From Ruminococcus sp. UBA1828 (GTDB taxonomy: Bacteria > Bacillota > Clostridia > Oscillospirales > Ruminococcaceae): a DNA stretch of 21,526 nucleotides. The stretch is from contig DDJI01000097.1 in NCBI GenBank assembly GCA_002338885.1, positions 15,959 to 37,484 on the forward strand. The letters run 5' to 3'. Under the pieces are notes generated by a model that had not been told where the DNA came from, ran no database searches, and saw nothing but the letters and a program-made list of their open reading frames with translations. Shown in pieces: positions 6,551 to 14,734 of the stretch. The translations under genes and the position numbers were made by a program. How positions within the stretch are numbered: position 1 is the stretch's first letter; each line of letters opens with the position of its first letter.

Positions 6551-7408
6551 ATGACAGAAATAATCGGCGTGAGATTTAAGAGCGTCGGTAAAGTATATTA
6601 TTTTTCCCCGGACGGCGGGACATTTTCAGCCGGAGACAAGGTGATAGTTGAAACGGCAAGGGGCGTAGAATGCGGCGAGGTAGCGCTTGCAAACAAGATG
6701 ATACCCGACGAAGAGATTGTAGCTCCCCTAAAGCCCGTGATAAGAAAGGCGACGGAAGAGGACTTTGCACAGATAGAAAAGAACCATCAGCGCGAGCAGG
6801 AGGCGTTCGGGATATTTGTAAAGAAAGCCGCGCAGTACAAGCTCGACATGCACCTTGTAGATGTAGAGTGCACGTTTGACAACTCAAAGCTGTTGTTTTA
6901 CTTCACGTCCGACAACCGCGTCGATTTCAGAGAGCTTGTCAAGGACTTGGCGTCGGTGTTCCACACGAGAATAGAGCTGAGGCAGATAGGCGTAAGAGAC
7001 GAGGCAAAGATGCTCGGCGGCTTAGGCGAGTGCGGCAGAGAGTTTTGCTGCTCAAGCTTTTTGGGCGAGTTTCAGCCCGTATCTATCAAGATGGCAAAGG
7101 AGCAGGGCTTGTCCCTCAACCCCACAAAGATATCCGGCACCTGCGGAAGGCTTATGTGCTGCCTCAAATACGAACAGGACGGATACGAAGAGCTGCTGCG
7201 GCTCACGCCTAAGGTAGGCGCAATAGTTGACACACCTAACGGAAGAGGTGTTGTAACCGAAGTAAACCTCATCTCCGGAAAGCTGAGCATAAAGCTCGAC
7301 GAAACTCAGGGCAGCGCGACGTTTGACAAGTCCCAGGTAAAGCTGATAAAGGACGCGGTTATCAAGTTAAACCGTGACGAGATAAAAGCTCTGAAGGGGC
7401 TTGAATAA
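6551..7408 (+). CDS. ricT: PSP1-domain protein RicT (YaaT)
   Basis: The 285-residue protein matches YaaT/RicT, which with RicA and RicF forms the Fe-S Y-complex that acts on RNase Y-dependent mRNA maturation and affects sporulation, competence and biofilm genes in Bacillus. The PSP1 core carries GLGECGREFCCSSFLGEF (C161, C166, C167) and GTCGRLMCCLKYE (C198, C203, C204), which supply the cluster ligands. The ribosome binding site GGTGATC matches the far 3' end of 16S rRNA, so the short three-base gap to ATG is acceptable. It ends the darA-holB-ricT unit with a terminator. RicA and RicF are not in the window. Confidence 0.93.
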   Translation: MTEIIGVRFKSVGKVYYFSPDGGTFSAGDKVIVETARGVECGEVALANKMIPDEEIVAPLKPVIRKATEEDFAQIEKNHQREQEAFGIFVKKAAQYKLDMHLVDVECTFDNSKLLFYFTSDNRVDFRELVKDLASVFHTRIELRQIGVRDEAKMLGGLGECGREFCCSSFLGEFQPVSIKMAKEQGLSLNPTKISGTCGRLMCCLKYEQDGYEELLRLTPKVGAIVDTPNGRGVVTEVNLISGKLSIKLDETQGSATFDKSQVKLIKDAVIKLNRDEIKALKGLE

Positions 7409-7426
7409 ACCTAAATAAGATGTATT

Positions 7427-7453
7427 GACCGGTCAGCCTCTGATCGGTCTTTT
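7427..7453 (+). terminator. Terminator after ricT
   Basis: A 9-bp stem (7427-7435 with 7441-7449, one G-T pair) and a 5-base loop are followed by TTTTATTTT. Confidence 0.85.
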
Positions 7454-7557
7454 ATTTTGCCTGCACGGTTTATGCAGTGTGAAAAATGTGCCGTTTGTCC
7501 GCCATATGCATGTAGTATGTACATATTTACAGCGAACAACCGCTGTGCCGAGATGCA

Positions 7558-7926
7558 TTACGCCTGTGCGCCGTGCATACCCTGATTCAAGCCGAAGCTC
7601 ACCTGAAGCGCCTCGTTTATTTTGTCCATTGATCCGGCGTCAAGCGCTCCCATGCGCTCTTTAAGGCGCTTTTTATCAATGGTTCTTATCTGTTCAAGCA
7701 GCACCACGCTGTCCTTTGCAAGACCGCAGGAACCGGAATTTATCTCTATGTGGGTGGGCAGTCTGCTCTTTTCGCGCTGGCTTGTGATGGCAGCCGCTAT
7801 GACCGTCGGCGAATGCTTGTTGCCGACGTCGTTTTGCACGATCAGAACCGGCCGTATGCCGCCCTGCTCCGAACCCACAACCGGACTTAAATCCGCGTAG
7901 TATATTTCTCCCCTGTAGATTGACAT
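7558..7926 (-). CDS. mazF: MazF/EndoA-type endoribonuclease toxin, no antitoxin gene seen
   Basis: The 122-residue protein is a PemK/MazF toxin that cuts mRNA at short single-stranded sequences. It shows MSIYRGEIYYADLSPVVGSEQGG, RPVLIVQND with the catalytic Arg, AAAITSQ with the catalytic Ser/Thr, and the family ending VVLLEQIRTIDKKRL. The start is the ATG at 7926 because AAGGAG sits 8 bases before it and overlaps a GTG (7935) that would otherwise be the start. Known Firmicutes loci place the antitoxin ndoAI directly upstream. Here the 209 bases up to xylB hold only a terminator and no suitable reading frame, so the toxin looks alone at this site. Confidence 0.92.
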   Translation of the reverse strand: MSIYRGEIYYADLSPVVGSEQGGIRPVLIVQNDVGNKHSPTVIAAAITSQREKSRLPTHIEINSGSCGLAKDSVVLLEQIRTIDKKRLKERMGALDAGSMDKINEALQVSFGLNQGMHGAQA

Positions 7927-7977
7927 TACCTTCACTCCTTAAGAAATTTTTTCAGCTATATTCTTGACAGAAAACCG

Positions 7978-8003
7978 CTGCATTATTCAAATTTTAAATG
8001 CAG
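7978..8003. repeat. Inverted repeat upstream of mazF
   Basis: CTGCATT (7978-7984) and AATGCAG (7997-8003) are perfect 7-bp arms around a 12-base AT-rich centre, about 50 bases before the mazF start. It could be an operator; no clear promoter hexamers were found around it. Confidence 0.45.
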
Positions 8004-8076
8004 GTAATGACGCGGCGATGTTGTGGGGTGCCATGCTACATTCTATGCGCGCGTATAAGGCTGAGTGACAAGCATA

Positions 8077-8110
8077 AAAACCCGCAGGCAAATTATTGTC
8101 TGCGGGTTTT
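8077..8110 (-). terminator. Terminator after xylB
   Basis: An 11-bp stem (8077-8087 with 8100-8110), extendable by three pairs, ends on the minus strand in a T run. It lies 26 bases after the xylB stop. Confidence 0.88.
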
Positions 8111-8135
8111 GTCTTTTCATATAAAGCTTTTAAGG

Positions 8136-9659
8136 TCAGATCTGCGCCAATTTCTTAAACGATTCCTTTAGCGCAGGGTATATCTCGGTGTAAAGCTTGT
8201 AGCACTTTTCGTACTTGGGCGTGTTATCGGGGATGGGATTTTGAATCTTGTCCGTCTTTATAACAGCCTCGCATGCCTGGGGAACGCTTGAATACAAGCC
8301 CACTCCTACTCCCGCAAGCAAAGCAACTCCGAGCGCGGGTCCTTCCTTAGACGAAGCGGTCTTTACGGGGCAGCCGTAAAGGTCGGCAAGCATCTGTCTC
8401 CAGATTGCGCTTGTTCCTCCGCCGCCGCATGCCATCATGTCGGAAACGGAGACGTTCATCTGCTTAAACACCTCTACGCAGTCCCTGAGGGAGTACGAAA
8501 CGCCCTCCATCACCGCTCTGAGCATGTCCTTTTTAGTGTGCATGGCGGAAAGTCCGAAGAACACTCCGCGCGCATCAGGGTCTAAGTGAGGAGTTCTCTC
8601 TCCCATCAGATAAGGCAGGTACAAAAGCCTGTTTGCGCCTATCGGCACGGTGTCGGTTTCCTTGTCCATAAGGTAGTATGCATCGACGTCCATGAGCTTT
8701 GCGGTTTCCTTCTCAGCGTTGCAGAAGTTGTCCCTGAACCACTTGAGCGAAAGTCCCGCACCCTGTGTAACGCCCATTACGTGCCAGCATCCGGGAACGG
8801 CCGCACAGCATGTGTGGACTCTGCCGAGCTTATCGGTGAGCATCTTTGACGTGTGAGCGAACACAACTCCCGATGTGCCTATGGTTGTAAACGCCTTGCC
8901 GTCCTCGACAACTCCCGTTCCTACAGCCGCCGCAGCATTGTCTCCCGCGCCGCCGACTACGGGTGTGCCCTCGCAAAGTCCGGTAAGCTCCGCCATCCGC
9001 TTTGTAAGGCGTCCCGTAACCTCGCAGGACTCATAAACCTTGCCGAGCATTGTCTTGTCAAGTCCCAGACCGTCTATAACCTCATCGGACCAATCTCTTT
9101 GAGCTATATTTAAAAGCTGCATTCCGGAGGCATCTGAAACCTCGGTTGCGTATTCATGCGTGAGAACAAATCTTATGTAGTCCTTCGGCAAAAGTATGTG
9201 GCGGCATCTCTCGTAGTTTTCAGGCTCGTTGTTCTTTACCCAAAGTATCTTAGCAGCCGTCCAGCCGGTGAGCGCAGGGTTAGCGGTTATCTCGATGAGC
9301 TTTTCTCTTCCCAAAAGCTCATTCATCTGGTCTACTTCATTTGCGGTTCTCTGGTCGCACCAGATTATAGAACGCCTTATCACCTCGTTCTGCTTGTCGA
9401 GCATTACAAGGCCGTGCATCTGTCCCGAAAGTCCTATGCCCTTTACGTCCTCTTTGTTAACTCCGCTTATTGTCATTACAGCCTTGATGGTGTTGATGAC
9501 TGCGTCGGCCCAGTCCTTAGGGTCCTGCTCGGCATAGCCGTTTTGCGGCTGATACATGGGGTACTCGATAGTCTTTGACGCTATCACCTTTCCCGCCTCG
9601 TCAAACAGCACTGTTTTTGTGCCGCTTGTACCTATGTCTATTCCTATGATATAAGCCAT
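8136..9659 (-). CDS. xylB: Xylulokinase
   Basis: This 507-residue FGGY-family kinase phosphorylates D-xylulose to feed the pentose phosphate pathway. It starts MAYIIGIDIGTSGTKT (phosphate-binding loop), has GLSGQMHG at 77-83, the motif that marks xylulokinases, GGAGDN with the catalytic Asp240, and the C-terminal MACGGGGTSAIWRQMLAD. The ATG at 9659 has GGGAGG 7 bases upstream; an upstream in-frame start would add 16 unrelated residues. No xylose isomerase or xylose transporter is in the window. It follows a gene of unknown function by 44 bases and a terminator follows it. Confidence 0.94.
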   Translation of the reverse strand: MAYIIGIDIGTSGTKTVLFDEAGKVIASKTIEYPMYQPQNGYAEQDPKDWADAVINTIKAVMTISGVNKEDVKGIGLSGQMHGLVMLDKQNEVIRRSIIWCDQRTANEVDQMNELLGREKLIEITANPALTGWTAAKILWVKNNEPENYERCRHILLPKDYIRFVLTHEYATEVSDASGMQLLNIAQRDWSDEVIDGLGLDKTMLGKVYESCEVTGRLTKRMAELTGLCEGTPVVGGAGDNAAAAVGTGVVEDGKAFTTIGTSGVVFAHTSKMLTDKLGRVHTCCAAVPGCWHVMGVTQGAGLSLKWFRDNFCNAEKETAKLMDVDAYYLMDKETDTVPIGANRLLYLPYLMGERTPHLDPDARGVFFGLSAMHTKKDMLRAVMEGVSYSLRDCVEVFKQMNVSVSDMMACGGGGTSAIWRQMLADLYGCPVKTASSKEGPALGVALLAGVGVGLYSSVPQACEAVIKTDKIQNPIPDNTPKYEKCYKLYTEIYPALKESFKKLAQI

Positions 9660-9703
9660 GTTTGTTCCTCCCGTTTGTATATTAACCGGACTTAGCCGGC
9701 TGT

Positions 9704-10297
9704 TCACTTTGTTTTTGCCTCGTACATCCCAAGCTCGCTCAGGTTATCTATGATGTCCTGATAGCCCTCGTCGTCGCATTCGACCGATTCGCACTCGCCG
9801 ACATTTGTCTCGCTCAGCACGTCCCACAGCGACAATGCGCTGTCGTTTCTTTGATATCCCATGCGCTTTAAAAGCTCCTCATACCGCGCCGGCTGCTTTG
9901 TATATATGCGCAGGCTCTGATATTCGCGCATGTATATCTCCTCGTCGCTTGACAAGGATCCGAACCCGAAGCGTATCACGCCGTCGGAATAAAGTATCCC
10001 GCCGTATCTTTTAAGTATCGCCCTCACAACCGGCAGGGTGCAGTTGTCAAGATAGTACACCGAGTAGTCATCCGCATCGCCGCCGCTGCCGCCGGGACAC
10101 TCCAAAAAGAAAAACAGCGGCTCCTTCAAAAGCCCTACAGCCTGCACAAAAAAGCTCTTATAATCCTGCGCCGAAAGCGTCAGGCGTACGCCGTCGCCGT
10201 CAAGCGCATACTCGCAAAAAACTCCCGACACATCCTTGACGCTTACGCCGTGTATAAGCTTTACCGCTTGTTTTCTCTCTTTATCCGAATTTGCCAC
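9704..10297 (-). CDS. Conserved-looking protein of unknown function upstream of xylB
   Basis: I do not recognise this 197-residue protein. It is acidic, soluble by eye, and has mixed strand/helix character: a FFVQAVGLLKEPLFFFLECP core, a Gly/Asp-rich GGSGGDADDYSVYYLD turn, then RYGGILYSDGVIRFGFGS and an acidic tail. No cysteine pairs or membrane helices are seen. The GTG at 10297 is chosen because five G lie 11 bases upstream; the upstream in-frame ATG at 10375 has no ribosome binding site. It may be cotranscribed with xylB, but nothing in the sequence ties it to sugar use. Confidence 0.7.
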   Translation of the reverse strand: MANSDKERKQAVKLIHGVSVKDVSGVFCEYALDGDGVRLTLSAQDYKSFFVQAVGLLKEPLFFFLECPGGSGGDADDYSVYYLDNCTLPVVRAILKRYGGILYSDGVIRFGFGSLSSDEEIYMREYQSLRIYTKQPARYEELLKRMGYQRNDSALSLWDVLSETNVGECESVECDDEGYQDIIDNLSELGMYEAKTK

Positions 10298-10451
10298 GAT
10301 GTGCCGTTCCCCCTTTGCAAAAGCGCCGAAAGCGCGCCTTTTTGTCCTGCAATTTGTACTCAAACAGTGCCTCATCCCGCATAGAGTCCGAATAAACGGA
10401 CAGACCGCAGTATATAATTAAGACAGATAAAAAGAAAGGCGGTAAAAACCC

Positions 10452-10616
10452 ATGCTTACATACATAGCGATACTCGTGTTAGGTCTTATAGGAATTTACA
10501 GGATAAGATATGCCCTTCTTGCCATGCAGCGCAAAAAGAACGAAGCTGCCGAGCTGTCAATCAATATTATACCAGAGGAAACCCCACAATGCAAGCATTT
10601 TAAGAAAGCAGGATGA
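10452..10616 (+). CDS. 54-residue single-span membrane microprotein
   Basis: An ATG at 10452 opens a 54-codon frame ending in TGA at 10614-10616. AAAGGCGG lies about 9 bases upstream and an exact TATAAT lies at 10413-10418, though without a good -35 hexamer. The protein has one N-terminal hydrophobic helix (about residues 2-16: LTYIAILVLGLIGIY), then a basic RIRYALLAMQRKKN segment and a polar tail with a single Cys, suggesting an outside-to-inside anchor. It is divergent from the unknown gene at 9704-10297 and 79 bases before rmuC, which has its own promoter. I know no family for it. Confidence 0.55.
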   Translation: MLTYIAILVLGLIGIYRIRYALLAMQRKKNEAAELSINIIPEETPQCKHFKKAG

Positions 10617-10630
10617 GCGGAGCATGCATA

Positions 10631-10659
10631 TGGACAAGCAGTCCCGTGCGCGGTATACT
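10631..10659 (+). promoter_or_regulatory. Promoter of rmuC
   Basis: TGGACA (10631-10636) and TATACT (10654-10659) are 17 bases apart, each one base from consensus, and lie 36 bases before the rmuC start. Confidence 0.65.
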
Positions 10660-10695
10660 TTTTGAGTAATTCGAGCGCATTCTGAGGAGGTTAAA

Positions 10696-11847
10696 ATGGA
10701 GTATCTTATATTTGGCGTGGCGTGTCTTGCGGTCATACTTCTCATAGTTTTGATTGTAAGGCAGCCTGCGGGAAAATCAAATTCAGAGCTGTCCGCCATA
10801 CGCTCACGCATCGACTATTTAATAAGCGACAGCAGAGAATCGGCGAAGCTGCAGCGTGAGGAGCTGTCAAACGCGCTGGCTGTGGGAGAGCGGGCGACAT
10901 CGGACAGAGTTTCAAAGGAGCTTGAGGGAGTGCGGCAGGTTTTGGACCTGCGCCTCGGCGAGATAAAGGGCGTTGTAGACGAAAAGCTGTCTAAAACGCT
11001 TGACGAAAGGCTTGACAGCAACTTTAAGCAGATTGCGGACAGCCTATCGAGCTTATACGGTTCGCTGCGGGAGCTGAACGCGCTTTCCGGCGGCATACAG
11101 GACCTGAGCCGAACCCTTTCAAACGTCAAGGCAAAGGGAATATGGGGAGAGCGGCAGCTCGGCGCGATAATAGAGCAGACCATGGCCTCGTCCCAGTACG
11201 ACACAAACGTGATTACAAAGGCGATGTCCTCCGACCGTGTGGAGTTTGCAATAAAGATACCCTGCAGCGGCGGATTCGTATACCTTCCCATAGACTCAAA
11301 GATGCCCACCGAATCCTACGAGAGGTTTTGCAATGCGCAGGACAAAGCGGCGGAAAAAGAGGCGCTTAGGCAGCTTGAGCAGAGGATAAAAGACGAGGCA
11401 AAGCGCATAAGCTCCAAGTACATAGACCCGCCGCACACCACCGACTTTGCGATAATGTTTTTGCCCACCGAAAGCCTTTATGCGCAGGTTTTGAGCATAC
11501 CGGGGCTTGCGGACTGGTGCCAGACGTCGCAGAAAATCATAATTGCGGGTCCGTCAACCATAACCGCGCTCTTAAACAGCCTCAGAGTCGGCTTTACAAA
11601 CATCGCCCTCAACGAAAAGAGCGCAGAGGTTCTCAGGCTTTTGATGGCTGTCAAGACGCAGTATGTAAAGTTCGGCGAGCAGATAGAAAGCCTGCAAAAG
11701 CGTCTAAGCTCCGCATCGCAGGCTGCAAACGAGCTGAGGCGGCGCTCGGACATCATAGGCGAGCGCATGAGCAGCGTAAGCGAGCTTGACGACCGCGAGG
11801 CAAGCAGGATCTTAGGCATAACCGGCGGCAACGCCGATGACATCTGA
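10696..11847 (+). CDS. rmuC: RmuC family protein (DNA recombination-limiting)
   Basis: The 383-residue protein has one N-terminal membrane helix (about 3-21), a long coiled coil (about 30-130), and the RmuC domain, recognised by GIWGERQLGAIIEQTM, the VYLPIDSKMPTESYERF stretch and the PTESLYAQVL...AGPSTITALLNSLRVGF blocks. The fold of the domain is nuclease-like; in E. coli RmuC limits recombination at inverted repeats, but its biochemistry is unproved. The ribosome binding site GAGGAGG is strong. A bidirectional terminator lies about 105 bases downstream, next to the stop of the converging ATPase gene. Confidence 0.92.
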   Translation: MEYLIFGVACLAVILLIVLIVRQPAGKSNSELSAIRSRIDYLISDSRESAKLQREELSNALAVGERATSDRVSKELEGVRQVLDLRLGEIKGVVDEKLSKTLDERLDSNFKQIADSLSSLYGSLRELNALSGGIQDLSRTLSNVKAKGIWGERQLGAIIEQTMASSQYDTNVITKAMSSDRVEFAIKIPCSGGFVYLPIDSKMPTESYERFCNAQDKAAEKEALRQLEQRIKDEAKRISSKYIDPPHTTDFAIMFLPTESLYAQVLSIPGLADWCQTSQKIIIAGPSTITALLNSLRVGFTNIALNEKSAEVLRLLMAVKTQYVKFGEQIESLQKRLSSASQAANELRRRSDIIGERMSSVSELDDREASRILGITGGNADDI

Positions 11848-11952
11848 CGGCGTTTACTTCAAGGCATGGCGGTTAAGACTTATTCAATCATTTTGTGATC
11901 TCCAATATACCACCATTTTCAGGGCAGCTATTGTTCTCGGCTGTCCGCGCAA

Positions 11953-11985
11953 AAAAGCTCCGAGCACGATGTGTTCGGAGCTTTT
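11953..11985. terminator. Bidirectional terminator between rmuC and the metal ATPase
   Basis: A 15-bp stem with one G-T pair (11953-11967 with 11971-11985) and a GAT loop has A and T runs on both sides. The minus-strand T run (six) is longer, so it fits the ATPase operon best, and it can also stop rmuC transcripts. Confidence 0.88.
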
Positions 11986-11997
11986 GCGTTATATTTT

Positions 11998-14271
11998 CTA
12001 TGCGTTAGTCTTTGCACCGGCCTTTTCAGCGCGTTTTTTCAGACGCTTATCGGCTTTGACTGCCGGAGGATCGTCCTGCGTCAAATCAAGCCTTGATATT
12101 CTGGAGCTGTTCAGCATTACGCACACAAGCGACACCGCTATGCACACCGCCAAATAAATCGGATAGACCACCGGCTGGTGAAGGGCGTGCATAATGCCCA
12201 CCGTTGCGGGCAGTACTCCCGCCGCAAGCACAAACGTCCAGAATATATTTTCCTTTATAATCTTAGAGGATATGCCGGATATGCGTATTGCGCTTGAGAG
12301 GTCGCGCAGATCGTTCTTCACAAGCACCAGCTGAGCAAGCTCCACCGCTATCGGAGAGCCTGTGCCTATGGCAACTCCGACATCCGCCGCAGCAAGCGCA
12401 ACCGCATCGTTTACGCTGTCTCCGACCATTGCGACCTTGCCGCCGTTTTTCCTTATGGCGGTTATGACATCGGCTTTCTTTCCCGGGAGGACGTTTGCCT
12501 CATAATCGCAAAAGTCAAGCTGCTTAGCAACCCTGTTTGCCTCCTCTTCGCTGTCGCCGGTGAGCATGATTGTCTTTTTGCCCATGCGGTTGAGCTTTGA
12601 TACGCCGGATTTACTTGTGGGCTTGATCTTATCCCTGAGCGCGATAACGCCTATCGGGGCGCCGTTTTTGGTGACCGCCATGACAGTCTTTCCGTCCTTG
12701 ACAAGCTGATCGCACACCGCCATGTAGCCCTCGTATTCGCCTGTGAGCGCATTGGCAGCAGACATGACAGCCACGTTTTCGCCGTCAACCACGCCCATAG
12801 CGCCGCTTCCCGCCACCGCCCTGTAGTCATAGCACTCAAGGGGCGTGACATCATTTTTAGCCGCGTAGTCCAAAATCGCCTGTGCTATGGGATGCGTCGA
12901 GTTATCCTCGACAGATGCGGCAAGTATCAGCACTTCTTCTTCGCTTGTGCCAAGCGGGACAACGTCTGTGACAAACAGCTTTCCCACCGTCACCGTTCCC
13001 GTCTTATCCATGACGACGGTATCTATGAACCGGACGTTTTCAAGCGTCTCCACATCTTTAAACACTATTCCCGCCTGCGTGGCCTTTGCGGAGGCATACA
13101 CCGACGCCGCAGGTATCACAAGTCCTAAAGCGCAGGGGCAAAGCACCACCATCAGGCTTATGAACACTGCCGAAGAGCTTTCAAAGCTTTTTGTGACGAG
13201 CATAGCTATCACAAAGCCTATTATCGCCGCGGCAAGCGCCGCTACGGAATAAATAATTTCAGCCCTTTCTACAAGCCCCGAAATTTCAGGCTTTGAGACG
13301 GAGAGGTTTCTTACAGACCTTATCATCCTTGCAAGGGAGGTGTCCCTGCCGACTCTTTCAGCCTCTATGGTGACAAATCCGGTGGTGTTTACTGTTCCGG
13401 CAAACACCCTTTCCCCCGCAGACTTCAGCACGGGCGTGTTTTCTCCGGTAAAGAGCACTTCGTTTACGCTTGTCCTGCCGGTCTGTATAACTCCGTCGCA
13501 GGGAAAGCTCTGCATCGGCTTTACGAGCACGCTGTCGCCGACGGTTATGTCAGCTAAGCCTACCTCCGTCTCGCGGTCATCGAGTATGACTGTAGCCGTC
13601 TTAGGAAGCAGCTCATATAGCCTTCTTATCGGCTCGTCCGTTCTGCCCTTTGACTTTTTATCAAAGAAGCTGCAAAGCATGACGACCGATATTATCACCG
13701 CGCATGCGTCAATGCGCATGAGTTTCATATATTCCGGATTGCCCTGAATTATCATCACGAGCGCATACAAAGAGTATGCCGCCGCCGCTGCCGTTCCCAA
13801 GGCGGCAACTGTTTTTGCGTCAGGTCTGAGCTTTACAAGGGCGCGGACGCCGTTTACATACACCCTGCGCCCGAAGTACATGACAAACACGAACAAAAAT
13901 ATTTCAGCCATAGCGCCTAAGACCGGGCTTCCGTCCACAAGCGGTATGCCCATGCCGAAATACGAAAGTATCCTCAAAGCGAGTATTGCCGCGCTGAACA
14001 AAAAGGTCATGGCGGTTTGCCCTGCCGTGCCGAGCTTTTTCTTTTGCGGAGCTGCCGCGCCTGGCGGCACAACCCTCACGCCCGCTGAAGCCGATATCTC
14101 CTCGCATATATCCGCAAGCGAAACCTTTGTCTCGTCATACTCTATATCCACCGTCTTTGTCTCGGCGTTTATTTTTGCGCGCACCGCGTTCATGCTGCTC
14201 AGCCTTTGCTCACAATCAAAGATTTGGCTGTCGCTGAGCACTCCGTCAAGCGCTATTTTAGTCCTTGTCAT
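11998..14271 (-). CDS. P1B-type heavy-metal ATPase, CopA-like with degenerate metal sites
   Basis: This 757-residue pump has the P1B plan: N-terminal HMA-like fold (1-65), membrane helices, actuator TGE (275-277), CPC (378-380) in the membrane, DKTGT with phosphorylated Asp422, the HP pair (460-461), and GDSVNDAVALAAADVG (617-632). Such enzymes export Cu(I) or related soft metals. Two things are odd. The HMA-like domain has no CxxC. The helices after the hinge lack the CopA ligands: where YN is expected after ENIFWTF there is LAAG, and the MxxSS position reads IAVSL. Substrate is therefore uncertain. ATG 14271 is used since GGGGGTGA lies 8 bases before; the GTG at 14280 overlaps it. It follows a CopZ-like gene by 43 bases. 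Confidence 0.88.
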   Translation of the reverse strand: MTRTKIALDGVLSDSQIFDCEQRLSSMNAVRAKINAETKTVDIEYDETKVSLADICEEISASAGVRVVPPGAAAPQKKKLGTAGQTAMTFLFSAAILALRILSYFGMGIPLVDGSPVLGAMAEIFLFVFVMYFGRRVYVNGVRALVKLRPDAKTVAALGTAAAAAYSLYALVMIIQGNPEYMKLMRIDACAVIISVVMLCSFFDKKSKGRTDEPIRRLYELLPKTATVILDDRETEVGLADITVGDSVLVKPMQSFPCDGVIQTGRTSVNEVLFTGENTPVLKSAGERVFAGTVNTTGFVTIEAERVGRDTSLARMIRSVRNLSVSKPEISGLVERAEIIYSVAALAAAIIGFVIAMLVTKSFESSSAVFISLMVVLCPCALGLVIPAASVYASAKATQAGIVFKDVETLENVRFIDTVVMDKTGTVTVGKLFVTDVVPLGTSEEEVLILAASVEDNSTHPIAQAILDYAAKNDVTPLECYDYRAVAGSGAMGVVDGENVAVMSAANALTGEYEGYMAVCDQLVKDGKTVMAVTKNGAPIGVIALRDKIKPTSKSGVSKLNRMGKKTIMLTGDSEEEANRVAKQLDFCDYEANVLPGKKADVITAIRKNGGKVAMVGDSVNDAVALAAADVGVAIGTGSPIAVELAQLVLVKNDLRDLSSAIRISGISSKIIKENIFWTFVLAAGVLPATVGIMHALHQPVVYPIYLAVCIAVSLVCVMLNSSRISRLDLTQDDPPAVKADKRLKKRAEKAGAKTNA

Positions 14272-14314
14272 GCCTGTCACCCCCTCTTATGCAAGCCGAA
14301 AAATCTGCGGTTTA

Positions 14315-14545
14315 TTATTTGCTTTCCTTAAATCCCGCCGCGTTTACGGCGTCTATTACCTTTGAAACGACGCTTTCATCCGCGTCCTTGTCCAAAGAAA
14401 AGCTCAAGGATGCGCTGCCAAGGTCGGCGTTTGCGCTCTTGACGCCCTCTACGCCCATGGCGGCCTTTTCTACGCTCTGCTTGCAATGCATGCAGTGCAT
14501 GCCCTCAACCTTTACGGTTTCTTTTTTATTTGATGAAAACAGCAT
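14315..14545 (-). CDS. CopZ-like HMA metal chaperone
   Basis: The 76-residue protein is a single heavy-metal-associated domain with the binding motif GMHCMHC at 15-21 and the family pattern VEKAAMGVEGVKSANADL and VIDAVNAAGF. It should carry a soft metal ion, typically Cu(I), to the ATPase encoded 43 bases downstream, whose own HMA-like domain lacks CxxC. GAGAGGA lies 8-9 bases before ATG. A promoter and palindrome lie upstream. Confidence 0.9.
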   Translation of the reverse strand: MLFSSNKKETVKVEGMHCMHCKQSVEKAAMGVEGVKSANADLGSASLSFSLDKDADESVVSKVIDAVNAAGFKESK

Positions 14546-14578
14546 TTATATTTTCCTCTCATTATACAATATTTTTCA

Positions 14579-14592
14579 GGCAGCAAGCTGCC
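14579..14592. promoter_or_regulatory. Palindrome near the start of the metal-export transcript
   Basis: GGCAGC-AA-GCTGCC, 6-bp arms with a 2-base centre, lies at about +4 to +17 of the minus-strand promoter. It fits an operator or a 5' hairpin. It does not match the CopY core TACANNTGTA, and a CsoR-type site is not evident. Confidence 0.5.
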
Positions 14593-14602
14593 CACGTAAA
14601 GC

Positions 14603-14631
14603 ATTATACCAAATTTATCGCGGCAAATCAA
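14603..14631 (-). promoter_or_regulatory. Promoter of the HMA protein-ATPase operon
   Basis: On the minus strand TTGATT (14631-14626) and an exact TATAAT (14608-14603) are 17 bases apart, about 60 bases before the HMA gene. A second TATAAT (14566-14561) lies close to the start codon without a -35 match. Confidence 0.78.
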
Positions 14632-14676
14632 CATCCCGAGCACTTGGCCGTCGGGTCTTACATAGATTATACATAA

Positions 14677-14718
14677 AAAATCTTCCCACGATGCCCTGCG
14701 GCAAGGTGAGAAGATTTT
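14677..14718 (-). terminator. Terminator after the ABC transporter gene
   Basis: A 9-bp outer stem (14677-14685 with 14710-14718) encloses shorter inner pairings and on the minus strand ends in six T, shortly after the ABC gene stop. Confidence 0.82.
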
Positions 14719-14734
14719 ATGATTTTTATATGCT

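Noticed and set aside
10319..10342. Hairpin AAAAGCGC/GCGCCTTTT before the unknown gene
   Set aside because: A bulge breaks the stem and no transcript that it would end is evident; an attenuator reading is possible but unsupported.
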